From Verrucomicrobiaceae bacterium (GTDB lineage Bacteria; Verrucomicrobiota; Verrucomicrobiia; Verrucomicrobiales; Verrucomicrobiaceae): a stretch of DNA of 64,000 bases. The stretch covers positions 62,001 to 126,000 of the forward strand of contig JAEUHK010000127.1 in NCBI GenBank assembly GCA_016795465.1, written 5' to 3'. The first letter of the stretch is position 1. Each line of letters opens with the position of its first letter. The position numbers were made by a program, and so were the translations under genes. Shown in pieces: positions 15,053-23,675 of this stretch. The notes beneath the pieces are model-generated. The model saw only the letters and a list, made by a program, of their open reading frames with translations. It had not been told where the DNA came from and made no database searches.

Positions 15053-16849
15053 CTACTCGCGGATGTGCTCCATCAGTCGGGCGACATACTCCTTCAGACG
15101 CTTTTCGACTGTTTTCGGGGCCTTGGCAGGCAGGTCGAGCACGCTGTCCTTTTTCGGGCCGAGACGGGACTTGAGGCGGTCGAGGGCGTTGAGAGCTTCG
15201 AGAGCTTCAAAGTAGGGCTTTTGGTCCACATTGGCACTGGCGAGGAGCGTGTCGATATCGCCCAAAGCCTCGGCAGCGGCGATGCGGACGCTGGCGCTCG
15301 GGTCCTGCAGCATCGGCTTCAAAGCGGCGGCATCAGCGGAGCCGCGGATGAGATGGCCCATGACGCCCCAGTAACGGACGGCGGCGTTTTCATGCTTGAG
15401 CAGCGGCGCGAGCTTTTCGGTGCCCTCGGCGCGATTCGCGGCGAGCTTGGCGGCATCGAGGATGTTGTGGAAAGGCCAGTCTTTGAAGGCATCGGCCAGT
15501 GCAGAGCCTTTCGCGACGGCGAGTCGCTCAGCCTCAGGGATGAGGCCAAGGTCACGCGCCTCCAGCAGCCAGGCATCCTGCGCGGCGCGGAGGCGCTCGA
15601 GGTCACCGGCGTGCGCCTTGGAATCGACGAGGTTCTTGGTCTCCCACGGGTCGCTTTGCAGGTCGTAGAGCTCTTCGGAGGGCTTGGGCTTCCAGAAGCG
15701 GCTTTGCAGTTCATCGACCTTTCCGGCGGTGAAAAGATCACTCCACACCCGGGTGGTAGCCTGCTGGAACATGTAGTTCAAATACTGGCCGTAAGGCAGG
15801 TGCGGCATAAGCTGGCGCACATAGACATAGCGACCATCCGTGGTGCTGCGCACGCAGTCGTAGCGCTCGTCCATGCGGCCGCGGAAGCCATGGATGAAGT
15901 TGTTTGGCGTGGCGGCGGGATGGCTGCCGCAGATGGCGCGGCCCTGCATGAAGGCGGGCGGCTTCACGCCAGCGATGCTCAGCAGCGTGGGCGCGAGGTC
16001 GATGAACTGCACGAGCTCGTCACTGGCGGCACCGGGTGCATACCCCTTCGGCGCGAGATGCTTCCACTTCTCGGGAAAATACATGATGAGGCCAACTTGG
16101 AGGCCCGTGTTGTAAGGCCAGCGCTTGAAACGCGGCATGCCAGCGCCGTGGTCGCCATAAAGCATGATGATCGTGTCATCGGCGAGGCCGGCGGCCTCGA
16201 GCTCGGCGAGCTTTTTGCCCACGCCGGTGTCCATCGTCGTGATGTTGTCGTAATACTGCGCCCAATCGTGGCGCACCTCGGGCGTGTCCGGCTGGAACGG
16301 CGGCACGGGAGCCTTCGCGGGATCGTGGATGAGCGTGTGCGGGCGACGGCGGATCTGGCTCTCGTGGGTGATTTGATCGTTGAAGATGGCAAAGAAGGGC
16401 TGGCCGGCGGCGCGGTTTTTCCAGTGCGCCTTGCCACTGCTCTCGTCCCACACGGGATCTTTGCCGTTCACCTCGGCGCGGTCGAAGTTGTAGTCCTCCT
16501 TGCTGTTGTTCGTGCAGTAGTAACCGGCCTCACGCAGGATCTGCGCATACATTTTGTGGGCGGCAGGCATGGGAACGAGGCTGCGCATGTGCTCCGCACC
16601 ATCCGCCGGAGCCCAGCGACCGCTGATGAGGCAGGTGCGTGCCGGTGCGCAGACGGGGGCGTTTGACCACGCACGTTTGAAGCGGATGCCGCGGGCCGCG
16701 AGCGCATCGATGTTCGGCGTGACGGCATATTTGTCACCAAAGCAGCCGTAGTTGGGGCCGTTGTCCTCGCTCGTGAGCCAGAGGATGTTCGGCCGGTCAG
16801 CGGCGAGGGCGGTTGTGACAAAGAAAAGCGCAGCGAGGAGTCGGATCAT
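15053..16849 (-). CDS. Sulfatase (arylsulfatase/heparan N-sulfatase-like), exported
   Basis: A 598-residue secreted sulfatase. A signal peptide (residues 1-17) is followed by the metal-site motif PNILWLTSEDNG. The sulfatase signature C-x-P-x-R is C67-A-P-A-R71, in which C67 would be converted to formylglycine. The second metal region, MLYGDHGAGMPRFK, is present. The last 130 or so residues look like HEAT-type alpha repeats, with LLKHENAAVRYWGVMG and QDPSASVRIAAAEAL. The closest known type is N-sulfoglucosamine sulfohydrolase-like; the true sulfated glycan is unknown. No formylglycine-generating enzyme gene is in the window. Sulfatases of this kind are abundant in Verrucomicrobiota and Planctomycetes. 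Confidence 0.93.
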   Translation of the reverse strand: MIRLLAALFFVTTALAADRPNILWLTSEDNGPNYGCFGDKYAVTPNIDALAARGIRFKRAWSNAPVCAPARTCLISGRWAPADGAEHMRSLVPMPAAHKMYAQILREAGYYCTNNSKEDYNFDRAEVNGKDPVWDESSGKAHWKNRAAGQPFFAIFNDQITHESQIRRRPHTLIHDPAKAPVPPFQPDTPEVRHDWAQYYDNITTMDTGVGKKLAELEAAGLADDTIIMLYGDHGAGMPRFKRWPYNTGLQVGLIMYFPEKWKHLAPKGYAPGAASDELVQFIDLAPTLLSIAGVKPPAFMQGRAICGSHPAATPNNFIHGFRGRMDERYDCVRSTTDGRYVYVRQLMPHLPYGQYLNYMFQQATTRVWSDLFTAGKVDELQSRFWKPKPSEELYDLQSDPWETKNLVDSKAHAGDLERLRAAQDAWLLEARDLGLIPEAERLAVAKGSALADAFKDWPFHNILDAAKLAANRAEGTEKLAPLLKHENAAVRYWGVMGHLIRGSADAAALKPMLQDPSASVRIAAAEALGDIDTLLASANVDQKPYFEALEALNALDRLKSRLGPKKDSVLDLPAKAPKTVEKRLKEYVARLMEHIRE

Positions 16850-16900
16850 GGTGGGGCCGAGAGAACGTGAGGAGCGGGCAGAAGTTGCAGCGCTGCTTGC

Positions 16901-18067
16901 TCAGCGTGTCATCGCCACCACCGCATTGTGCCCGCCCATGGCGACGCTGAGATTCAGCACGAGGTCGTCTTTGGCGAGCTTCGTGGATGTGGCGGGCACG
17001 GTGAAGCCTTTCGCTGGCTCGGTGAGGTTGGGCAGATTCGCGGGGAGAAGGCCGTCGCGCATTGCATGAGCGAGGATGGCCGTTTCGAGAGCGCCGCTGG
17101 CACCGAGTGAATGGCCGGTGAAGGGCTTCAGCAGATGCAGCGTGGATTTTTCGGCCTGATCGGCAAAGACAGCCTTCAACGCGGAAGCCTCCGCAGCAGC
17201 TTGAGCGGGCGTTCCATTCGCATGCGGACAGATGGCGGCGACGCGTTGAGTCGAAAAAGCCTTCAACGCGGCATCGAGGCATCGCGTGATGCCCTCGCCG
17301 GTCGGTTCGGCACCGATGGGGTCGTAGGCATCGGAGGTCGTCCAATAACCCGCGAGCTCGCACCAGGCATCGGAAGGGCGTTTCGAGCCCGTTTCGAGCA
17401 AAAGAGCCACTCCGGCCTCCGCAGGGAAGAAGCCGCTCGTTTTTGGCGAGTAGGGATCATTCACGTCATTCGCACTCAGCAGGCCGGATTCGGCAAACGA
17501 GGCCAAAAGAGCCTGCGAGAGCGGCAGATCGACGGAGACGACGACGGCGCGTTTTGCCAAACCGTGTCGCAAATGCAGCATGGCCATGCCGAGGGCGTCG
17601 AGGCCGGAGGCACAGCCATTCGAGAGCAGATGCGTGGCACCGTGGACGCCCAGCTCGATGCTCACCGCGGCGGCGATCTCGCTGTGGAGGTTGTTGCTCG
17701 CAGCGTAGATCTTGCGGCGTTTGCGTCCGGGCCAGGGATCGAGCCATCCAGCGGCATTGCCACGGCTGCTGCCGGCAAACACACACGCCTCCGCGAGGTC
17801 GTCACGACTCCATCCGCGGGCCGCGACGGCCCTTTTCGCGACATCGACGGCCAATGCACTAGCCGGGCCGTATCGCTGATGCAGCATGCGTTTGCGATCG
17901 GCGATCCAGCCGCCGCGTTTCGATGGCAGGCCGAAGTCAGCGAGCGCCTTCAAGCCGCTCTCCCCTGCCCTGACGCGGCTCATGATCGAATCGAGGTCGT
18001 CACCGAGGCAGCACGCGGCCTCGACACCGGAGATGAAGAGGCGTGGAAGGCGTGAGGAAGGAGGCAT
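16901..18067 (-). CDS. Beta-ketoacyl-ACP synthase family protein
   Basis: A 388-residue thiolase-fold condensing enzyme of the FabF/KAS type. The start at 18067 (ATG) is preferred over the upstream in-frame start at 18088. The nucleophile is C152 in SNGCASGLDALG, and the two histidines lie in CPHANGTP and FTGHSLGASG, so the Cys-His-His triad is intact. The family joins malonyl-ACP to acyl chains. The protein is isolated, with no acyl carrier protein or reductase nearby. It is more divergent than housekeeping FabF, so it may serve a specialised lipid or aryl-polyene-like pathway. That role is inference. It ends 51 bp before the sulfatase start on the same strand. Confidence 0.88.
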   Translation of the reverse strand: MPPSSRLPRLFISGVEAACCLGDDLDSIMSRVRAGESGLKALADFGLPSKRGGWIADRKRMLHQRYGPASALAVDVAKRAVAARGWSRDDLAEACVFAGSSRGNAAGWLDPWPGRKRRKIYAASNNLHSEIAAAVSIELGVHGATHLLSNGCASGLDALGMAMLHLRHGLAKRAVVVSVDLPLSQALLASFAESGLLSANDVNDPYSPKTSGFFPAEAGVALLLETGSKRPSDAWCELAGYWTTSDAYDPIGAEPTGEGITRCLDAALKAFSTQRVAAICPHANGTPAQAAAEASALKAVFADQAEKSTLHLLKPFTGHSLGASGALETAILAHAMRDGLLPANLPNLTEPAKGFTVPATSTKLAKDDLVLNLSVAMGGHNAVVAMTR

Positions 18068-18127
18068 CGAGCGAGCGGCGAGTGTCACGTTTCCCCGGCC
18101 GCTTTCAAGCAGGACGTGACCTTCCGA

Positions 18128-18838
18128 TCAACGCTTGCGATCTTTGGCCCGTGCAGCCGGTTTGCGTCGGCGGGCGAGCAGCAGCGCACGCTCCAGCTCG
18201 GCATTCCGCTGGCGGAGCAGCGACAGCGAATCATCGGATTCGGATGCGTCGTCACTTTCGGGCTGTGTTTGCAACGCCTCCATAGAGGGCAGCATCGGCA
18301 GGCCGGGCGTGGAGACGGCCCTGGTGGCCGCAGCGAGTTCCTCGATCTCGTCCTGGGTAAAGGTGCGATGGCCGTTCAAGCCCTCGGCTGGACCGTTAGC
18401 GAGGAGTTTTTCCAGTTCAATGATGCGGGCCTTCGCCGCGGGAAGCTCCGCGCACATGCGGCGTGCGGCATCGAGCGAGGCCTGAAGCTCAAAAACGCGG
18501 CGGTCATGCTGCTCGGTGGCGATGTCGAGTCGGTTCTGGGTGCCAGCGGCACGCACATCCGCCTCGTCGAGACGTTTCGCGGCATCCGCACGGTAGGCAT
18601 CGAACTGCCGCTGCATCTCGCCACGCCAGGCGTTCGCATCGGAGCGGATATCTAGGATGGTCTTTTGCTGGTCGAGGATCTGCTGCTCGAGCTTTTCAGT
18701 CCGCTCGACCATCTTCCGCCTGCCACGCAGAAGCAGCAGGATGCGGACGAAGGCGATCAACAGCAACCCGGCGACGATGCACAGCAGGACAAAGAGGAGT
18801 TCCTCGGTCTGCGTGGTCAATTTGATGTCCCAATTCAT
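18128..18838 (-). CDS. Membrane-anchored coiled-coil protein
   Basis: A 236-residue protein from the ATG at 18838, whose N-terminus MNWDIKLTTQTEELLFV leads into a single transmembrane helix (about residues 14-36) and then RGRRK. Residues 40-150 are a long charged coiled coil rich in Glu, Gln, Arg and Ala. A linker with PGLPMLPSME and an acidic serine stretch follows, then a short coiled coil and a very basic tail ending AARAKDRKR. I recognise no family. The topology suggests a scaffold or spacer in the cytoplasm. It is divergent from the Gfo/Idh/MocA gene starting at 18955. Confidence 0.75.
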   Translation of the reverse strand: MNWDIKLTTQTEELLFVLLCIVAGLLLIAFVRILLLLRGRRKMVERTEKLEQQILDQQKTILDIRSDANAWRGEMQRQFDAYRADAAKRLDEADVRAAGTQNRLDIATEQHDRRVFELQASLDAARRMCAELPAAKARIIELEKLLANGPAEGLNGHRTFTQDEIEELAAATRAVSTPGLPMLPSMEALQTQPESDDASESDDSLSLLRQRNAELERALLLARRRKPAARAKDRKR

Positions 18839-18954
18839 GATGTGCTTATAGCAGCAAACCGCACGCCATTTCAATGCGCGGCTTGATGCTTCGCTTCTGC
18901 GAATTTTCAACGCGTCTGCCACAACACGGCCTGTCACGCCGTATTGACCGCGCC

Positions 18955-20400
18955 ATGACCAACCGCCGCCGCTTCCTCACCCAGTCCGTCGCCGCCTCCA
19001 CCGGCGTCTTTTACATCGCCAAAACCTCCTGGGCGCAAAAAAGCCCCGGAGACACCATCAACATGGCCGTGATCGGCTTCGGCGGTCGCGGATCAGGCCA
19101 CATCAGCGGTTACAAAGGCCTCAAAGACGAGGGCGTGAGGCTCGCGGCGCTTTGCGATGTGGACAGCAAGGTGATGAGCAAGCACGTGCAGGCCCTCGAC
19201 AAGGAGAAGATCAAGGTCACGCAATACACCGACATGCGCCGCGTGTTTGACGACAAGTCCATCGACGCCGTCAGCATCGCTACGCCGAACCACTGGCATG
19301 CACTGGCCTCCATCTGGGCCATCCAGGCGGGCAAGGATGTGTATGTGGAGAAGCCCGTCTCGCACTGCGTGTGGGAAGGCCGGCAGATCGTGAAGGCCGC
19401 GAGGAAGCACGCGAAGATCGTGCAGACCGGCACGCAGGCCCGCTCCAGCCGCACGGGCCTCGCCGCGGCCGTCAAATTCGTGCAGGATGGCAATCTCGGC
19501 AAAGTTCTCCTCTCGCGTGGTCTTTGCTACAAACGCCGAGCCAGCATCGGCAAGGCCGAGGGCGAGCAGCCGGTGCCGGAAAGCGTCGAATACGACCTCT
19601 GGTGCGGCCCCGGCCCGAAGAAGCCGCTCACCCGCAAGAAGCTGCACTACGACTGGCACTGGACCTGGGACTACGGCAATGGCGACCTCGGCAACCAGGG
19701 CATCCACCAGATGGACATCGCACGCTGGTTCCTCGGCGAGATGGAGCTCTCCCCCTCCGTGTGGAGCGTGGGCGGTCGCCTCGGCTATGAAGACGATGGC
19801 GAGACAGCAAACACGCAGATCATTTACCACGGCTACGAAAAGGCCCCGCTCATCTTTGAAGTCCGCGGTTTGCCCTCCTCGAAGGACAGCAAGGACATGG
19901 ACAAATACAAAGGCGCAGGCGTGGGAGTCATCGTCGAGTGCGAGGGCGGCAGCGTCGTGGTGAGCAGCTACAGCGCCGCGGTGGCGCTCGACAAGGACGG
20001 CAAGGAGATCAAGAAATTCTCCGGCTCGGAGGACCACTTCAAAAACTTCATCAACGCCTGCCGCAGCCGTCGTGTGGATGATCTGCATGCCGACATCCTC
20101 GAAGGCCATCTCTCCAGCGCCCTCTGCCACACCGGGAACATCAGCCACCGTCTCGGGCAGACGCAGAATCCCGACGCGATTCTCGAAACGATCAAAGGTG
20201 ACAGGTTTGCAGCGGAGACCTTTGAGCGCATGAAGGAGCATCTGGCGAAGAACGAGGTCGATCTGGCCAAGGACAAGCTCACCCTCGGCCCCGTTTTGAA
20301 GATGGATGGCAAAGCGGAGCGCTTCATCGACCACGATGCCGCCAACGGCATGCTGAAGGACAAGTATCGCGAGCCCTTCGTGGTGCCGGAAATCGTCTGA
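18955..20400 (+). CDS. Gfo/Idh/MocA family oxidoreductase, Tat-exported
   Basis: A 481-residue second member of the family found at 2399-3730. The start at 18955 gives MTNRRRFLTQSVAAS, a twin-arginine signal ending near KTSWAQ. The NAD-binding motif AVIGFGGRGSGH follows. The family lysine is in VEKPVSH, and the segment NQGIHQMDIARWF contains the conserved substrate-site histidines. It is longer than most family members because of C-terminal additions. It converges with a short-chain dehydrogenase gene 9 bp away. The substrate cannot be deduced; periplasmic sugar or inositol derivatives are the usual candidates in this phylum. Confidence 0.92.
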   Translation: MTNRRRFLTQSVAASTGVFYIAKTSWAQKSPGDTINMAVIGFGGRGSGHISGYKGLKDEGVRLAALCDVDSKVMSKHVQALDKEKIKVTQYTDMRRVFDDKSIDAVSIATPNHWHALASIWAIQAGKDVYVEKPVSHCVWEGRQIVKAARKHAKIVQTGTQARSSRTGLAAAVKFVQDGNLGKVLLSRGLCYKRRASIGKAEGEQPVPESVEYDLWCGPGPKKPLTRKKLHYDWHWTWDYGNGDLGNQGIHQMDIARWFLGEMELSPSVWSVGGRLGYEDDGETANTQIIYHGYEKAPLIFEVRGLPSSKDSKDMDKYKGAGVGVIVECEGGSVVVSSYSAAVALDKDGKEIKKFSGSEDHFKNFINACRSRRVDDLHADILEGHLSSALCHTGNISHRLGQTQNPDAILETIKGDRFAAETFERMKEHLAKNEVDLAKDKLTLGPVLKMDGKAERFIDHDAANGMLKDKYREPFVVPEIV

Positions 20401-20409
20401 GCGAGGGGC

Positions 20410-21186
20410 TCAGATCGTCATCGAGGAATAACCACCGTCCACGACCATCTCGTGGCCGGTGATGAAGGAGCCGCCCGAAGCGGCCAGCAGCAGCGCCGCG
20501 CCGACGAGCTCCTTCGCCTCGCCAAAGCGGTTCATCGGCGTGTGGCCCATGATCTTCGACACGCGGTCCGGCGTGAGCACCTTCTTGTTTTGCTCGGCCG
20601 GGAAGAAGCCGGGCACCAGCGTGTTCACGCGGATGCCGAGCGGCGCCCACTCACGGGCGAGATTCTTGCTCAAGTTATGTACCGCGCCTTTCGACATCGA
20701 ATAGGTGAAAACGCGGCTCAGCGGGATGAGGCCGGACATGGAGCCGAGATTGATGATCGAGGCAGGCACCTTGTTTTCCACGAAATGCTTTCCAAACACC
20801 TGGCAGGCGAGGAAGACGGCCTTCGTGTTGATGTTCATGATCCGGTCATACTCCTCCTCCGGGATGTCGAGGAAGGGCGTGGGCGAGTTCACGCCCGCTC
20901 CATTGACGAGAATCTGGCAGCCACCGCTGCGCTCGAGCACCTGATCGAGCAAAATCTGCAAATCAGCCTTCCGTCCGGCATCCGCGGGCACGAAGTAAGC
21001 CTTTCCACCGGCCGCGTGGATGTTTTCCAGACGCTTTTCTGCCTTCGCGGCATCACGGCCGACGAGCACGACCTCGGCTCCCGCCATCGCATAGCCTTCC
21101 GCGATCGCGCCGCAGAGCTCGCCGGTGCCGCCGATGATGACAGCAGTTTGATTTTGCAGGGAGAAAAGTTCGAAGATAGAGGACAT
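20410..21186 (-). CDS. Short-chain dehydrogenase/reductase
   Basis: A 258-residue SDR oxidoreductase from the ATG at 21186. The cofactor loop is GGTGELCGAIA, a variant of the usual TGxxxGxG. The catalytic serine is in INLGSMSG, and the Tyr-x-x-x-Lys pair is YSMSK. The C-terminal GGYSSMTI is typical of classical SDRs. Overall it looks like the gluconate 5-dehydrogenase or fructuronate reductase type of sugar-acid SDR, but specificity is not proven. It converges with the oxidoreductase gene and is divergent from msrB. Confidence 0.9.
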   Translation of the reverse strand: MSSIFELFSLQNQTAVIIGGTGELCGAIAEGYAMAGAEVVLVGRDAAKAEKRLENIHAAGGKAYFVPADAGRKADLQILLDQVLERSGGCQILVNGAGVNSPTPFLDIPEEEYDRIMNINTKAVFLACQVFGKHFVENKVPASIINLGSMSGLIPLSRVFTYSMSKGAVHNLSKNLAREWAPLGIRVNTLVPGFFPAEQNKKVLTPDRVSKIMGHTPMNRFGEAKELVGAALLLAASGGSFITGHEMVVDGGYSSMTI

Positions 21187-21299
21187 GGCCGCGCATGTAT
21201 GGCGTGACCACCGCGGCCCGCAAGCGGCTCTCCCGCCAGATTGAAGAATTCCCGGAATACGCAAAAAGAACCCACCTCCCACGTTTGTTGCCACCGCAT

Positions 21300-21893
21300 A
21301 TGAAAGCCCTTTTTCCCGCCGCGCTCGCCCTTATTGTCCTCAGCGTCCTCCACGCCGAGGATAAACCCAAAACCGACCCCAAAACCGCCACCGCCCCCGT
21401 GATCATCAAAACCGAAGACGAATGGAAAAAGATCCTCACCGAGGACCAGTTCAAGGTCACCCGCCAGCAGGGCACGGAGCGGCCCTTCGGTGACATCTAC
21501 AAGGAATTCGAAAAGCAGGGCGAGGGCACCTACTTCTGCATCTGCTGCGGCGCGGAGCTTTTCACCTCCACGGAGAAATTTCACTCCGGCTGCGGCTGGC
21601 CCTCCTTCTACGACAGCTCGAAAGCCAAGAACGTGCTCGAACGCGTGGACAACAGCCACGGCATGCGCCGCGTGGAAACCGTGTGCAAACGCTGCGGTGC
21701 CCACCTGGGCCATGTTTTCGAAGGTGAAGGCTTCAAGACGCCCACCGACCGCCGTTTCTGCATCAATGGCGTCGCCTTGAAATTCGTCGCCAAAGGCGGC
21801 CAGGCTCCCAAGCTGCTCGAACCCGAGTCCGCCGAAGTGCAGAAGAAAAAGGACGAAGTCGCCAAAGAAGGCGGCGAGGCTCCAAAGAAGTAA
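21300..21893 (+). CDS. msrB: Peptide-methionine (R)-S-oxide reductase, exported
   Basis: A 197-residue MsrB that reduces methionine-R-sulfoxide in proteins. A signal peptide (residues 1-20, ending LHAE) suggests a periplasmic form. The structural zinc is held by C80-x-x-C83 and C129-x-x-C132. The substrate segment HSGCGWPSF and the catalytic cysteine C154 in RRFCINGVAL are present. A Lys/Glu-rich tail of about 25 residues follows the domain. It is divergent from the SDR gene and converges with rex, which ends 9 bp away. A periplasmic MsrB implies repair of oxidised envelope proteins. Confidence 0.95.
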   Translation: MKALFPAALALIVLSVLHAEDKPKTDPKTATAPVIIKTEDEWKKILTEDQFKVTRQQGTERPFGDIYKEFEKQGEGTYFCICCGAELFTSTEKFHSGCGWPSFYDSSKAKNVLERVDNSHGMRRVETVCKRCGAHLGHVFEGEGFKTPTDRRFCINGVALKFVAKGGQAPKLLEPESAEVQKKKDEVAKEGGEAPKK

Positions 21894-21902
21894 TCCGCGG
21901 CC

Positions 21903-22574
21903 TCAGCGGATGAAATAACTCAGATTCTCCAGCTCCACGGCGAGATCGACGCTGTTCACAACGACGTTTTCCGGCGTCTCGAGCACGGTGGGGGAGAAAT
22001 TCAGGATGGCTTGGATGCCGTGAGCGACGAGTTCGTTGCACACGGCCTGGGCGTTCATCGACGGGACGGCGAGGATGGCCATCTTCACGTTGTTTTTCTC
22101 GATGTAATCGGCCAAGCCGGTCATCGGCAGCACCGGCACGGAGAAATTCCCGGCAGACTTTGGCAGCAAATCGAAGGCCGCCGTGATCTCAAAGCCCTCC
22201 TTGCGGAAGCCGCTGTAGCGCAGCAACGCGGAGCCGAGGTTCCCCACGCCCACGAGGATCACCGGCTGGAGACGGTTCTGCCCCAGCACATCGGCGATCA
22301 TCTGGCGCAGCGAGTCCACATTGTAGCCCAGCCCGCGAGTGCCGAGTTGGCCGAAATAGGTCAGATCCTTGCGAAGCTGCGTCGATTTCACGCCCGCCGC
22401 CTTCGCCAAAGCCGCCGAGGACACCGTGTCCACGCGATTGTCCCGCAGCTTCTGCAAGCAGCGCAGGTAGATGGAAAGACGGTAGATGGCCTTCCGAGGG
22501 GGGGATGGGACTTTGGAGGCAGACACGAGCCGTGAGTCTTCCACAGCCGGGGACGCTTTGTCAAACCTCGCCAT
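21903..22574 (-). CDS. rex: Redox-sensing transcriptional repressor Rex
   Basis: A 223-residue repressor that senses the NADH/NAD ratio. The start used is the ATG at 22574. The N-terminal winged helix (about residues 27-80) includes YRLSIYLRCL, SSAALA and QLRKDLTYFG. The NADH-binding Rossmann domain starts with LVGVGNLGSAL (about residues 108-117) and has FSPTVLETPE near the C-terminus. Rex normally represses fermentation and respiration genes when NADH is low. The gene is divergent from obgE with only 39 bp between starts. No clear Rex operator (TTGTGAA inverted repeat) is visible there. Confidence 0.93.
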   Translation of the reverse strand: MARFDKASPAVEDSRLVSASKVPSPPRKAIYRLSIYLRCLQKLRDNRVDTVSSAALAKAAGVKSTQLRKDLTYFGQLGTRGLGYNVDSLRQMIADVLGQNRLQPVILVGVGNLGSALLRYSGFRKEGFEITAAFDLLPKSAGNFSVPVLPMTGLADYIEKNNVKMAILAVPSMNAQAVCNELVAHGIQAILNFSPTVLETPENVVVNSVDLAVELENLSYFIR

Positions 22575-22613
22575 TGCCCCGCCCCGCATCGGCGCTACGT
22601 CTTGGCCCAACTC

Positions 22614-23651
22614 ATGTTTGTCGATCAGATCAAAGTTTATGCCCGCGCCGGCAAAGGTGGCGACGGGTCCGTGCATTTCCACCGTGGCAAGTTCCGTCCC
22701 AAGGGCGGACCCGACGGAGGCGATGGTGGAGCCGGTGGTGATGTCATCCTCGAAGTCGATCCGAGCACGGACAGCCTGCGCAATTATGTCTTCAACGGCC
22801 GCCTCCTCGCCGAGGACGGTCAAAAAGGCATGGGCCGCCAATGCACCGGCCGCAGCGCCGAGGATAAAGTCTATAAAGTGCCGCCTGGCACGCTCGTGAG
22901 CCGCATCATCGAGGAAGAAGATCCTGAAACTGGCGAGCTGAACCTGCGCTTTGAGCCGGTGGCCGATCTCACCGAGGTCGGCGCACGCTTTGTGCTCTGC
23001 AAAGGCGGCAAAGGCGGTAAAGGCAACATTCATTTCAAAACGAGCACGCATCAGGCCCCGCGTGAGTTCACCCCCGGCACACCGGGCGAGGAAGGCCGCT
23101 TCCACTTTGAGCTGCGCAGCATCGCCGAGGCCGGCTTGGTGGGCTTTCCAAATGCGGGCAAGTCCACGCTGCTATCCAAACTGAGCGCCGCGAAGCCAAA
23201 GATCGCGAATTATCCATTCACCACGCTCCAGCCGATGGTCGGCGTGATCGAATTCGGCCCCTTCCGCCGCGGAACGTTGGCGGACATTCCTGGCCTCATC
23301 GAGGGGGCGCATCAAAACATCGGCCTCGGCCATGATTTCCTGCGCCACATCATGCGCTGCCGCGTGCTGCTATTCGTCGTCGATACCGCAGGCACCGAAG
23401 GTCGCGATCCCGTGGCCGACTTGGAAACCGTCCGCGCCGAGGTGTCGCTCTACTCAAAGGAACTCTCGAAGCGTCCGTGGTGCATCATCGCAAATAAATG
23501 CGATCTCCCGGAAGCCGAGCCACACCTCGCCAATCTCAAAGACCGCTTCAAACGCGTCAAAATCCATCCCGTCTCCGCGCAAACCGGCCAGGGCCTCGAC
23601 AAGCTCCGCGCCTGGCTCGATGACAAAATCGGCTACGATGTGACGAAGTAG
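22614..23651 (+). CDS. obgE: GTPase ObgE/CgtA
   Basis: A 345-residue Obg-family GTPase involved in late 50S ribosome assembly and stress control. The N-terminal Obg fold is glycine-rich with AGKGGDGSVHFHRGKF and GGPDGGDGG. The GTPase domain has P-loop GFPNAGKST, switch region YPFTTLQP, DIPGLIEGA (G3) and NKCD (G4). The usual C-terminal OCT domain is absent, giving a shorter form as in many bacteria. The ATG at 22614 is preferred to a TTG four codons upstream. It is divergent from rex. Confidence 0.96.
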   Translation: MFVDQIKVYARAGKGGDGSVHFHRGKFRPKGGPDGGDGGAGGDVILEVDPSTDSLRNYVFNGRLLAEDGQKGMGRQCTGRSAEDKVYKVPPGTLVSRIIEEEDPETGELNLRFEPVADLTEVGARFVLCKGGKGGKGNIHFKTSTHQAPREFTPGTPGEEGRFHFELRSIAEAGLVGFPNAGKSTLLSKLSAAKPKIANYPFTTLQPMVGVIEFGPFRRGTLADIPGLIEGAHQNIGLGHDFLRHIMRCRVLLFVVDTAGTEGRDPVADLETVRAEVSLYSKELSKRPWCIIANKCDLPEAEPHLANLKDRFKRVKIHPVSAQTGQGLDKLRAWLDDKIGYDVTK

Positions 23652-23675
23652 GCCGGATCAGCCTTGCAGAGGTCT

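Noticed and set aside
22575..22613. Rex operator between rex and obgE
   Set aside because: No TTGTGAA-type inverted repeat is present in the 39-bp gap.
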